A DNA stretch of 64,000 nt from Arthrobacter sp. UNC362MFTsu5.1 (lineage in GTDB: Bacteria; Actinomycetota; Actinomycetes; Actinomycetales; Micrococcaceae). A program made the translations under genes and the position numbers. The notes beneath the pieces were generated by a model that was not told the origin of the DNA, made no database searches, and saw nothing but the letters and a program-made list of their open reading frames with translations. Positions 24,107 to 32,284 of the stretch are shown piece after piece (position 1 is the stretch's first letter; each line of letters begins with the position of its first letter). The DNA is taken from positions 1 to 64,000 of the forward strand of contig NZ_JMLE01000010.1 in the NCBI RefSeq assembly GCF_000685965.1, written 5' to 3'.

Positions 24107-27100
24107 ATGCCATCCCAACCGGACGAGAGTGCGGCACTGGCAATACAGACCCCCGCGATCAACGACCGCTCCCTCGCGGCCGGACTCGCCTACGCCATGG
24201 GCAGCCGGGTTTCGGGGATCTCCTTTGATGCCGCCACCGGCCTGATGCTCGGCAAGGTCCGCGGCGGGCAGGACGTGCCGTATTCCACCACCGCGAAGCT
24301 GGTCCGTAAGGCCGGCGGCTGGAGCTGCACCGTCGGGGTCTGCAGCTGCCCCGTGCGCAAGGACTGCAAGCACGTGGCCGCGCTGCTCTTCGCGGCGGAG
24401 GACAATCCGGCCACCCGCGTCCAGCTCCTGGCCCCGGCTGAAAGCACCCGCCTGTCGCGTGAGCCCCTGGTGCAGGAGATGCCGGACTGGGAACAGGCCC
24501 TGGGGCCGCTCATTGCCCTGCCGGGAATCACCCCGTCCACCAACGGCATCCCGCTGGCCCTGCAGTTCGATATTGAGGAACCGGCCCCGCACTTCTCCTA
24601 CACCGGCCGGCGCGATCCGCTCCGCAGTGTCCGGCAGCTCAAGGCCCGCCCGGTGATCATGGGCGCCAAGGGCAAGTGGATCCGCGGCGACGTCTCCTGG
24701 AACACGCTCAGTTACCTGAACTACCGGCGCGAATGCAACGAAGCGCATGTGGAGTGGATGCAGGAATTCCTCGCGTCCCACACCGCCCTCGCTAACCGCC
24801 AGCACAATTCCACCGCGCCCTGGCTGGGGCTGAACACCTATGCCGGCAAGAACCTCTGGAGCCTGCTCGCCCAGGCCCGGAAGATCGGCGTCGCGCTGGT
24901 CCACACCGGCAGCCAGGAGCCCGTCCGGTTCGTGGAGGAGCCGGCCGCCGTCGGCCTTAACCTGACCCGCTTTGGTACTTCCGGCGGGGGAGGCGCCGCC
25001 GCCGTCGAACCTGCCGTCGTCGAATCTGCCGCCGTCGACAGCGGAAAAACGTCCGACGACGGCGGGCTGACGCTGGCCCCCACCATCACCGTTGAGGGGG
25101 AGGTGGTTGATCCGGCCTCCGTGGGGACGATCGGCCGGCCCGCCCACGGGATCTTCCTGACGTCCGGTGCGGACGCCCTTCCGGGCGTGGGCAGCGGGTC
25201 GATCATCACCCTGGCTCCCCTGGAAACCGGCCTCAGCGAAGAACTCCTGACGTTCGTCACGGCCGGCAGCACCCTGCATATTCCGGCCCGGGACGAGACC
25301 CGCTTCCTCACCGGCTTCTACCCCAAGCTCAAGCAGGCTGCCCGGGTCACGGCGTCGGATGAATCCGTCGAGCTGCCCTCTCTGGCCGTTCCCACGTTGT
25401 CCCTCCTGGCCAATTACGGCAGCGACCACAAAGTGCGGCTGCACTGGGAATGGCACTACACGTCCGGGAACCTGGTCACGGCACAGCCGCTGTGGCGGCA
25501 CCCGGGCGACCACGGCTACCGGGACGATCCCGCGGAGGCCCGCATCCTCGAGGCTCTGGGCCAGCCCTGGGAAGTGGTCCCCAAACTGGGCGAATCCGCT
25601 ACCGGCGGCTGGGGCACCCCGCGGCTGGCGGCCTCGGCCGAACTGAGCGGGCTGGACACCCTGGCCTTCACGGAGGAAGTCCTTCCCCGGCTCCGCAACA
25701 CCCCGGACGTTGTGGTGGACACCGCGGGGGACATCGCCGACTACCGTGAGGCCGAAGAAGCGCCCGTGGTGGCCATCTCCACCAAGGCCACCGACCAGCG
25801 CGACTGGTTCGACCTCGGCATTGTGATCACGCTCGAAGGCCAGCCGGTTTCCTTCGCTGCCCTGTTCTCCGCGCTGGCGGCCGGCGAAACCCGGATGCTC
25901 CTGCCCAGCGGCGCGTACTTCTCCCTGGACCTGCCCGAGCTGCATCAGCTGCGCGCACTCATTGACGAAGCACGCTCCCTGCAGGACAACAAGGACGCGC
26001 CGCTGCAGATCAGCCGGTTCCAGGCCGGGCTCTGGGACGAGCTCGCGCACCTCGGCATCGTGGACCAGCAGGCCTCCGCCTGGCGCGAAGCCGTGGGCGG
26101 GCTGCTGGAAGGCGGCATCAAGGGACTGCCCCTTCCGGACACCCTCAACGCCGAGCTGCGCCCGTACCAGCTGGAAGGCTTCAACTGGCTCAGCTTCCTC
26201 TACAAGCACGGGCTGGGCGGGGTGCTGGCGGACGACATGGGCCTGGGCAAGACCGTTCAGGCGCTGGCCCTGGTCTGCGCAGCCAAGGAGGCCGCCGGGG
26301 CACCGGCCCCCGCAGCGGGCTCCGCACCGTTCTTGGTGGTGGCCCCCACCAGTGTGGTGGGGAACTGGGAAGCCGAAACCGCGCGCTTTGCCCCCGGGCT
26401 TACGGTCCGGGCAATCGGCGAAACGTTCGCAAAAAACGGAGCGGACCCGGCCGAGGCGATGGCCGGAGCGGACATCGTGATTACGTCCTACGCCCTCTTC
26501 CGGATCGACTACGAGGCGTACGCGTCCCGCGAGTGGGCCGCCCTGGTGCTGGACGAGGCCCAGTTCGTCAAGAACCACCAGTCCAAGGCCTACCAGTGCG
26601 CGCGCAAGCTGCCGGCCGCCTTCAAGCTGGCCATCACCGGAACGCCGCTGGAAAACAACCTGATGGAGTTCTGGGCGCTGACCTCGATTGTGGCCCCGGG
26701 CCTCTTCGCGAGCCCCAGCAGGTTTGCCGAGTACTACCAGAAGCCGGTGGAAAAGAACGGTGACAAGGGGCAGCTGGACAAGCTCCGCCGTCGGGTCCGT
26801 CCGCTCATGATGCGCCGCACCAAGGAGCAGGTCATCCACGACCTCCCCCCCAAGCAGGAGCAGATCCTGGAGGTGGTGCTGAATCCGCGGCACCAGAAGG
26901 TGTACCAGACCCACCTGCAGCGCGAGCGCCAGAAGATCCTGGGCCTCATCGAAGACGTCAACAAGAACCGCTTCACCATCTTCCAGTCGCTCACCCTGCT
27001 GCGCCAGCTCAGCCTGGACGCTTCCCTGGTGGACCCGTCCCTGTCCGGTGTCCGCTCAAGCAAGCTGGACGTGCTGTTCGAGCAGTTGGAGGACCTGGTT

Positions 27101-27562
27101 GCCGAGGGGCACCGGGCGTTGATCTTCAGCCAGTTCACCGGCTTCCTGGGCAAGGTCCGGGAACGGCTCGTCGAGGAGAAAATCGAATTCTGCTACCTCG
27201 ACGGCGGCACCCGCAACCGTTCGGATGTGGTGAACGAGTTCAAGAACGGCTCCGCCCCCGTGTTCCTGATCAGCTTGAAGGCGGGCGGTTTCGGCCTGAA
27301 CCTGACCGAGGCGGATTACGTGTTCCTGCTGGATCCGTGGTGGAACCCGGCTTCCGAGGCGCAGGCCGTGGACCGCACCCACCGGATCGGCCAGGCGCGC
27401 AACGTGATGGTCTACCGGCTGGTTGCCAAGGACACCATCGAGGAAAAGGTCATGGCCTTGAAGGCGAAGAAGTCGCAGCTGTTCGCTGACGTGATGGAAG
27501 GCGATGCGCTCTCCGGCGGTTCCCTGACGGCGGAAGACCTGGCCGGCCTGTTCAACGACTGA
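24107..27562 (+). CDS. SWIM zinc-finger Snf2/Rad54-family ATPase
   Basis: 1151 aa. A SWIM zinc finger lies near residues 79-90 (CSCPVRKDCKH: CxC...CxH). A long non-conserved middle follows, then the Snf2 motor: Walker A DDMGLGKT (about 709-716), Walker B DEAQFVKN (about 816), motif III ITGTPLENN, and the helicase C lobe (LIFSQFTGFLGKVRERL, LKAGGFGLNLTEADYVFLLDPWWNPASEAQAVDRTHRIGQ). Such proteins translocate on duplex DNA and displace bound proteins; bacterial SWIM-Snf2 proteins are RapA/HepA relatives of poorly known role. Start ATG 24107 has only a weak ribosome-binding site. Single gene, divergent from the DMP19-like gene. Confidence 0.93.
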   Translation: MPSQPDESAALAIQTPAINDRSLAAGLAYAMGSRVSGISFDAATGLMLGKVRGGQDVPYSTTAKLVRKAGGWSCTVGVCSCPVRKDCKHVAALLFAAEDNPATRVQLLAPAESTRLSREPLVQEMPDWEQALGPLIALPGITPSTNGIPLALQFDIEEPAPHFSYTGRRDPLRSVRQLKARPVIMGAKGKWIRGDVSWNTLSYLNYRRECNEAHVEWMQEFLASHTALANRQHNSTAPWLGLNTYAGKNLWSLLAQARKIGVALVHTGSQEPVRFVEEPAAVGLNLTRFGTSGGGGAAAVEPAVVESAAVDSGKTSDDGGLTLAPTITVEGEVVDPASVGTIGRPAHGIFLTSGADALPGVGSGSIITLAPLETGLSEELLTFVTAGSTLHIPARDETRFLTGFYPKLKQAARVTASDESVELPSLAVPTLSLLANYGSDHKVRLHWEWHYTSGNLVTAQPLWRHPGDHGYRDDPAEARILEALGQPWEVVPKLGESATGGWGTPRLAASAELSGLDTLAFTEEVLPRLRNTPDVVVDTAGDIADYREAEEAPVVAISTKATDQRDWFDLGIVITLEGQPVSFAALFSALAAGETRMLLPSGAYFSLDLPELHQLRALIDEARSLQDNKDAPLQISRFQAGLWDELAHLGIVDQQASAWREAVGGLLEGGIKGLPLPDTLNAELRPYQLEGFNWLSFLYKHGLGGVLADDMGLGKTVQALALVCAAKEAAGAPAPAAGSAPFLVVAPTSVVGNWEAETARFAPGLTVRAIGETFAKNGADPAEAMAGADIVITSYALFRIDYEAYASREWAALVLDEAQFVKNHQSKAYQCARKLPAAFKLAITGTPLENNLMEFWALTSIVAPGLFASPSRFAEYYQKPVEKNGDKGQLDKLRRRVRPLMMRRTKEQVIHDLPPKQEQILEVVLNPRHQKVYQTHLQRERQKILGLIEDVNKNRFTIFQSLTLLRQLSLDASLVDPSLSGVRSSKLDVLFEQLEDLVAEGHRALIFSQFTGFLGKVRERLVEEKIEFCYLDGGTRNRSDVVNEFKNGSAPVFLISLKAGGFGLNLTEADYVFLLDPWWNPASEAQAVDRTHRIGQARNVMVYRLVAKDTIEEKVMALKAKKSQLFADVMEGDALSGGSLTAEDLAGLFND

Positions 27563-27613
27563 CGGCCGGGCCGGCTGTTCACGGACCGCGGCGAACGTTC
27601 AGCTGGCGAACCG

Positions 27614-28012
27614 TCAGCCCATGGCCGGGGCCAGGGACCTTCCCGTGGACAGCTGTTTCCGGGCCCAGCGGGCGAGCTTCTTGCCCTTGCCCTTCCACCA
27701 GTTGTCCTCGTCCTTGTCGTGATGCAGCCGGAAGATGATCATCACCATCACGAAGACACCCATGGCCACATCCAGCCAGGACCAGAAGACGGCATCAACC
27801 AGGACGCTGATGCCCATCACGAGGACCGACGGCAGCGCCAGCGTCCGGAAGACGGTGCTGGCCACGTAGCGTCGGTGGGACCTGGGCACGGACAGGGCAC
27901 GGACCATGTCGAAGCAGAGGCACGCCACCACCATCGCCTGGCCCAGGGATAAGATCACCAGCCCTGCCAGCGAGCCGGCGAACATGGCGACGGATTCCAT
28001 TCCCGCGCTCAT
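27614..28012 (-). CDS. Small integral membrane protein, unknown
   Basis: About 132 aa with three hydrophobic segments (MFAGSLAGLVILSLGQAMVVACL; TLALPSVLVMGISVLVDAVFW; WLDVAMGVFVMVMIIF) and a basic C-terminal tail (KGKGKKLARWARKQL). I do not recognise a family. Start uncertain: ATG 28012 gives MSAGMESVAM; a GTG at 28072 would add 20 Cys/Pro-rich residues, and ATG 28000 is also possible. An inverted repeat GAGTA-N5-TACTC at 28156-28170 lies in the upstream gap. Confidence 0.6.
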   Translation of the reverse strand: MSAGMESVAMFAGSLAGLVILSLGQAMVVACLCFDMVRALSVPRSHRRYVASTVFRTLALPSVLVMGISVLVDAVFWSWLDVAMGVFVMVMIIFRLHHDKDEDNWWKGKGKKLARWARKQLSTGRSLAPAMG

Positions 28013-28216
28013 CGGACGCCGCCCGGCGTGGCAGGGCGGGGCAGGGACACTTGGGCATTGCAGAACAGACACATAGGAAACCCCCAGAGAACAGAGACCA
28101 CAGCTGTGAGACCCAGCTGGGCTCCATTCAAGCCGCTGCCGCTCCGGTACGTCACGAGTAGTGAGTACTCTATTCTGCTCGCCGGTCCCGGGGCCCGCGC
28201 CTAGGTACCCGGTCCG

Positions 28217-28930
28217 TCAGAGGGTGATCCTGCGGCCGATGACTTTTGCGGCGGTTTCGTAAATGGTCTGGTTGTGGGCACGGGCATAGTCGCGAAGCAT
28301 CGAGAAGGCCCGGTTCATGTCCACGTTTGCCGTGTGCGAGATGACACCTTTCGCCTGTTCAATCTGGATGCGGCTGTTCAACGCGTGCTGTAGCTGTTCG
28401 TTGATGAGGGCGTTTTCCCTGGCCGCGCGCTCCTGCAGCAGGGTGATGGTGGCGACGTCGGCAAATGCCTGTGCAATCGCAGCATCATCCGCGCTGAGCG
28501 GACCCGGCTCCCGGCCGAAGAGGTTCATGGCACCGATGGTCCGGCTGCGCAGGCGCATCGGAACAGCGTGCAGGGACTTGAAGCCCTGGGCAAGGGCGGA
28601 AGCCTGGAACAGCGGCCACCGGGACCCGTCCGTGGCAATGTCGTCAATGGCCACAACAGCGCCGGTGCGGTAGCAGTCAACGCACGGACCCTCGCCGGCC
28701 TCCAGCTGGAGAACCTCCACCAACTGGCTTTCCTCGCTCGTGGAAGCCATTACCTGGAGGTCACCGCCCGGGTCAACGAGCACCAGCCCGGCCGCGGCGG
28801 CGTCGAGTATTCCCACAGATTCGTCCACCAGGGTGTGCAGGAGGTCGAAAACGTCGTAATCCCCCACCAGGGTGTCCGCTATCCTGACGAAAGCGGCACT
28901 TACGCGTCCGGCGCGGCTCATCATCGCCAT
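28217..28930 (-). CDS. GAF-ANTAR regulator
   Basis: 237 aa. N-terminal GAF domain (residues about 20-165; EAGEGPCVDCYRTGAVVAIDDIATDGSRWPLF is characteristic) and a C-terminal ANTAR RNA-binding domain (LQHALNSRIQIEQAKGVISHTANVDMNRAFSMLRDYARAHNQTIYETAAKVI). ANTAR proteins bind paired hexanucleotide hairpins in nascent mRNA and prevent termination; the GAF domain is the signal input. Signal and RNA target are unknown. It is the downstream gene of a pair of GAF-ANTAR genes, 19 bases apart. Confidence 0.93.
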   Translation of the reverse strand: MAMMSRAGRVSAAFVRIADTLVGDYDVFDLLHTLVDESVGILDAAAAGLVLVDPGGDLQVMASTSEESQLVEVLQLEAGEGPCVDCYRTGAVVAIDDIATDGSRWPLFQASALAQGFKSLHAVPMRLRSRTIGAMNLFGREPGPLSADDAAIAQAFADVATITLLQERAARENALINEQLQHALNSRIQIEQAKGVISHTANVDMNRAFSMLRDYARAHNQTIYETAAKVIGRRITL

Positions 28931-28949
28931 ATTGGGATTCTACTGCACG

Positions 28950-29714
28950 TCATGGGCGGCGGGTCACCCCGTCGGGAGGCGTGAAATCCAGGGTCCTGGC
29001 GACGACGTCACGGGCCACTTCGCGGACCGTGCGGCCCTGGGAGAACGCGTGCGCACGCAGTAACAGCAGCGCATCGGTGGCGGAAGCCCCTGTCTGGGCA
29101 AGGACCATTCCCGTGGCCTGATGCACCTCGCGCCGGGAAATCGGCGAGCCGTCCTGCGGTGCATCCGTGCCGTCCGCCGGGGCCAGGGTGAGGAGCTCCC
29201 GGAGCAGCTGCCAGGTCGCGGCATCGGCGAGCTGCAGCGCCGTCGAATGGTCGGCCGCACTGAGCGGGCCGGGGTCTGAACAGTAGAGTTCCGCAACCCC
29301 GATGTCCATGGCGCCGAGCACCAGGGGAAAGACGAATAGGGCGGACACGTCAAGGTCCCGGATGGCCTTCGCAAAGACGGGCCAGGCGGCATGCGAACCC
29401 GCGCGCACGTCGGGCAGGAGCACCGGCCTCCGTCGCTCCAGGGCTGTCCAGCGGGGCCCCTCACCCAGGTCGAACTGGAGTTCGTCAATCCGCGCCGAAA
29501 CCCGGTTGCTGGCGCACACCGTGGTCTCCGGAGCCAGGCCCGAGAATACGGAGATCGAAGCGCCGGTAATGGGCAGCGACTCCAGGAACACCGTACAAAG
29601 GCCGGTGTCCAGCCCCTCAGCCATCGAACAGGAACCGTCAACCATGACGGCCCCGCGCGGCGACAGCCGGATCCGGGAAACGGAAGGACGTCGCTTGAAC
29701 CATCGGAAAGGCAC
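28950..29714 (-). CDS. GAF-ANTAR regulator
   Basis: About 254 aa. GAF-like domain (LPITGASISVFSGLAPETTVCASN, FDLGEGPRWTALERRRPVLLPDV) followed by an ANTAR domain (SRREVHQATGMVLAQTGASATDALLLLRAHAFSQGRTVREVARDVVARTLDF). The ANTAR spine Gln-Ala-x-Gly is conserved. Start uncertain: GTG 29714 has GGAAG only two bases away; ATG 29645 is the main alternative. Likely co-transcribed with the following GAF-ANTAR gene, giving two RNA antiterminator-like regulators in one unit. Confidence 0.85.
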   Translation of the reverse strand: MPFRWFKRRPSVSRIRLSPRGAVMVDGSCSMAEGLDTGLCTVFLESLPITGASISVFSGLAPETTVCASNRVSARIDELQFDLGEGPRWTALERRRPVLLPDVRAGSHAAWPVFAKAIRDLDVSALFVFPLVLGAMDIGVAELYCSDPGPLSAADHSTALQLADAATWQLLRELLTLAPADGTDAPQDGSPISRREVHQATGMVLAQTGASATDALLLLRAHAFSQGRTVREVARDVVARTLDFTPPDGVTRRP

Positions 29715-29933
29715 CTTCCATGCATCAACTGCTGTTTGTACAGTTTATGCCCGCTCCCGGATCAACCGGTTGGCAGCGCCCCGTGAGAGTTTGATCCCGG
29801 TCGGTCGGGGCCCGGACCAGCCGGTTCAGCGGGTCCCTGTTCACGTCCCGAGGCGCCGGATACACTTAATTTAGTTGCCCCAGACCCTGGTAGCGCCATT
29901 TTGTCGGCGAAAAATCCAGGAGGAGTCCACCCG

Positions 29934-30464
29934 ATGCGCGGCAACCCATCCCTCGAAGTCTCGCTCACGCATGTGGCATCCCAGGACCATAGCGAGCTGC
30001 TCAGGGCCGCCATGGCAACGAGCCAGTGGAGGCAGCCCGATTTGCGCCTGAACCGAACCCCGTCCGACGCAGGGGACCCCGGTGTGGCGCAGGAGTTTGA
30101 CTCGCAGGATTCCGACCGGTGGAACGACCCGCTGTTGGCGGAGATCGAGGACCTCGTCGCCGCGCTGAAGGCGAAAGTGGCACGCTACTCGCTCCTCCGG
30201 TCCGACCCGTCCCTCACGGGTCCGTCCCTCACGGGTCCGGCCCTCACGGGTGCCTCCCATCCGGGCGCGTCCCATCCGGACAACAAGACCGCCACAGACT
30301 GGATGTACGAAGCCCTCGAAGACATCGCCGCGACCGCCCTGGGCATCGAGCTGGCATCGCAGGAGCGCATTTTCCGGGCGATCTCAGACGCCGGACGGAG
30401 TCCCAGGGTCGAAACCAACCCGATCAAAACCACCAAGGAACCAAAGTCAGGAAACGCAGCATGA
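29934..30464 (+). CDS. Unknown protein with pentapeptide-repeat linker
   Basis: 176 aa, soluble, no recognised family. A first part (SLEVSLTHVASQDHSELLRAAMATS; DRWNDPLLAEIEDLVAALKAKVARYSLL) is mostly helical. It is joined by a linker of five 5-residue units (SLTGP SLTGP ALTGA SHPGA SHPDN) to a helical C-terminus (TDWMYEALEDIAATALGIELASQERIFRAI). AGGAGGAG seven bases before ATG 29934 is a strong start. The stop overlaps the next start as ATGA, so the two products are coupled. It is divergent from the GAF-ANTAR pair. Confidence 0.75.
   Translation: MRGNPSLEVSLTHVASQDHSELLRAAMATSQWRQPDLRLNRTPSDAGDPGVAQEFDSQDSDRWNDPLLAEIEDLVAALKAKVARYSLLRSDPSLTGPSLTGPALTGASHPGASHPDNKTATDWMYEALEDIAATALGIELASQERIFRAISDAGRSPRVETNPIKTTKEPKSGNAA
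30207..30281. repeat. Five 15-bp tandem units inside a coding sequence
   Basis: Three units of CCGTCCCTCACGGGT type (third with one change) are followed by two diverged units of GCSTCCCATCCGG type. Each encodes five residues of the linker of the gene at 29934-30464. The unit is in-frame, so copy-number change alters linker length without a frameshift. Confidence 0.85.
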
Positions 30465-30724
30465 TCAGCACCATCGAGGCCGGACGTACCTTTTTCGTCG
30501 AAGCCACGGATCCACGCCTTATCGACGCGGAGCTAAGCACCGCAGTTGAACAAGCACGGCAGCACGCCATGCAAGAGGGCCGCTGCGGCATCCTGGTGAC
30601 GCGGCTGGGGAACACCACCTTCACCGTTGCCGTCAGCGAAGACGTCCCGTTCGGGGAGACGCTCGAACGGCAGGCACCGCCCACTGCGGGCAACCCCCAG
30701 GGCGAAGCCGCTCGTTCACACTAA
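30461..30724 (+). CDS. Small unknown protein coupled to the upstream gene
   Basis: 87 aa, starting MISTIEAGRTFFVEA. Predicted mixed alpha/beta: a helix (LIDAELSTAVEQARQHAMQEG) and two strands (CGILVTRLGNTTFTVAVS). No membrane segment or signal. Family not recognised. ATG 30461 overlaps the TGA of the previous gene by four bases, so the pair is translationally coupled. A hairpin terminator follows at 30743. Confidence 0.7.
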   Translation: MISTIEAGRTFFVEATDPRLIDAELSTAVEQARQHAMQEGRCGILVTRLGNTTFTVAVSEDVPFGETLERQAPPTAGNPQGEAARSH

Positions 30725-30742
30725 CGGTCCGCCTCCCCTGCG

Positions 30743-30767
30743 CCGGCCCGGTCAGACGCCGGGCCGG
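30743..30767 (+). terminator. Hairpin terminator after the two-gene module
   Basis: Perfect 9-bp stem CCGGCCCGG / CCGGGCCGG with a 7-base loop, followed by GTTTCCCC. A 22-bp near-identical direct repeat (CCCCTGCGCC-GCCCGGTCAGA, one base different) begins at 30735 and 30772. Confidence 0.6.
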
Positions 30768-30788
30768 GTTTCCCCTGCGCCAGCCCGG

Positions 30789-31481
30789 TCAGATCAGCAT
30801 TGCTTCGCGCACCTTGCCCGCGGATTCGGCCCCGCCCGTGCCGCGGGAACTGACCCGTCCGGCGGCCAGCACGTAGTAGCTGTCGGCCGCGTTCAACGCA
30901 AAGCCGATGTGCTGTTCCACCAAAAGGACGCGCATGCCGCTGCGCCGGGACAGCTTGATGATGGTCTCCTGGATTTCGGCAACCACATTGGGCTGGATCC
31001 CTTCCGTGGGCTCGTCCAGGATGAGCAGCGTCGGTTCGGTGATGAGTGCCCGGGCGATGGCCAGCTGTTGCCGCTGCCCGCCGGACAGGAGGCCGGCCCG
31101 GCGGCCCAGCAGCGGGTTGAGCGCCGGAAACATGTCCAGCGCTTCCGCCACGCGTTCCTTCGCGTTCCGGCGGCCGTCTGCCACCAGCTGCAGATTCTCC
31201 AGGGCGGTCAGCTGCCCGAACGACTGCTGCCCCTGCGGAACATAGGCCATGCCACGCGCCACCCGCTGGTGCGGCCGGAGGGCGGAGATGTCCTCCCCGT
31301 CCAGCGTGATGGTGCCGCGGGTGGGCCTGAGAAGCCCGACGACGGCGCGCAGCAGTGTGGTCTTTCCCGCACCGTTGTGGCCCAGGAGGGAAACCAGCGA
31401 CCCGTCGGGGACGGTGATATCCACTCCGGAAATAACCTGGGTGCGCCCGTAGCCGGTCTGCAGGTCCGTGATTTCCAGCAT
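30789..31481 (-). CDS. urtE: Urea ABC transporter ATP-binding subunit UrtE
   Basis: 230 aa. LivF-like ATPase: Walker A GHNGAGKTT, signature LSGGQRQQLAIARAL, Walker B LLILDEPTEGIQPNVV, switch His in LLVEQHIGF. The phrase TEGIQPNVVAEI and its place as last gene of urtABCDE identify UrtE. With UrtD it powers import through UrtB/UrtC of urea captured by UrtA. ATG 31481 shares one base with the urtD TGA. Confidence 0.95.
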   Translation of the reverse strand: MLEITDLQTGYGRTQVISGVDITVPDGSLVSLLGHNGAGKTTLLRAVVGLLRPTRGTITLDGEDISALRPHQRVARGMAYVPQGQQSFGQLTALENLQLVADGRRNAKERVAEALDMFPALNPLLGRRAGLLSGGQRQQLAIARALITEPTLLILDEPTEGIQPNVVAEIQETIIKLSRRSGMRVLLVEQHIGFALNAADSYYVLAAGRVSSRGTGGAESAGKVREAMLI

Positions 31482-32284
31482 CAGTGCCCTTCCATTCCGG
31501 CCGTGCCGAGGTAGACTTCCTGCACTTTTTTGTCGGCCTGGACCTGCGCCACGCTGCCCTCGCTCAGGACCTTCCCGGCCGCGAGGACTGTCACCGAAGT
31601 GGCGAACTCCCGGACGAAGTCCATGTCATGTTCAATCACCAGGGTGATGCGGCTGGCCGCGATCCGGCGGAGCAGCTGCCCGGTTTCGTCGCGCTCGTCC
31701 TGGCTCATTCCGGCGATGGGTTCGTCCAGGAGCAGCACGTCCGAGTTCTGGACCAGCAGCATGCCGATTTCCAGCCATTGCTTCTGACCGTGCGCCAGGG
31801 TGCCGGCCTGCTTGTCCGCGGCCCGGGTCAGCCCGATGATTTCCAGGGCTTCCTGGACGGCGGGGTCCACGCCCTTCCGTCTCCTCAGCAGCTCCCGTGC
31901 CTTCCTGCCCGGCCCGGCGGCGATATCCAGGTTCTGCAGCACCGTGAGGTTCTCGAAAACGCTCGCCGTCTGGAACGTCCGGCCCACGCCCAGCCGGGCG
32001 ATCTTGTGCACTTTCCGGCCCAGGATCTCAGTGCCGGTGTGGTTCACGGATCCGGTGGCGGGAACCAGCCCGGTGATCGCATCGATGATGGTGGTCTTGC
32101 CGGCACCGTTGGGGCCGATGAGGAACCGCAGGTCGCCCTGGATGACGTCGAGGTTGACGCTGTCCACGGCGACGAAGCCGTCGAAGGCCACCGTGAGGCC
32201 GCGGACCTCGAGGTACTTCGGCCGGCCGTGGCGGAGCCCGCCGGCCCGTGGCTCGCCGTCGGGAAGCAGCGTGGGGGTGGTCAT
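31481..32284 (-). CDS. urtD: Urea ABC transporter ATP-binding subunit UrtD
   Basis: 267 aa. LivG-like ATPase: Walker A GPNGAGKTT, signature-region LAHGQKQWLEIGMLL (the UrtD form of the motif), Walker B LLLDEPIAGMSQDERDETG, switch His in LVIEHDMDF. These variants are diagnostic for UrtD. ATG 32284 overlaps the urtC stop by four bases (ATGA). The frame is open much farther upstream, but that part is the shadow of urtC. Confidence 0.95.
   Translation of the reverse strand: MTTPTLLPDGEPRAGGLRHGRPKYLEVRGLTVAFDGFVAVDSVNLDVIQGDLRFLIGPNGAGKTTIIDAITGLVPATGSVNHTGTEILGRKVHKIARLGVGRTFQTASVFENLTVLQNLDIAAGPGRKARELLRRRKGVDPAVQEALEIIGLTRAADKQAGTLAHGQKQWLEIGMLLVQNSDVLLLDEPIAGMSQDERDETGQLLRRIAASRITLVIEHDMDFVREFATSVTVLAAGKVLSEGSVAQVQADKKVQEVYLGTAGMEGH

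Noticed and set aside
24062..26914. Long minus-strand open frame (about 950 codons) opposite the Snf2 gene
   Set aside because: It is a mirror of the high-GC coding frame; its protein is Gly/Arg/Val-rich without domain motifs, while the plus strand carries all Snf2 motifs.
30207..30281. Short repeats as a CRISPR array
   Set aside because: Units are contiguous 15-mers without spacers, in frame within a coding sequence, and no cas genes are near. The 57126/57157/62065 repeats are also too few and unevenly spaced.
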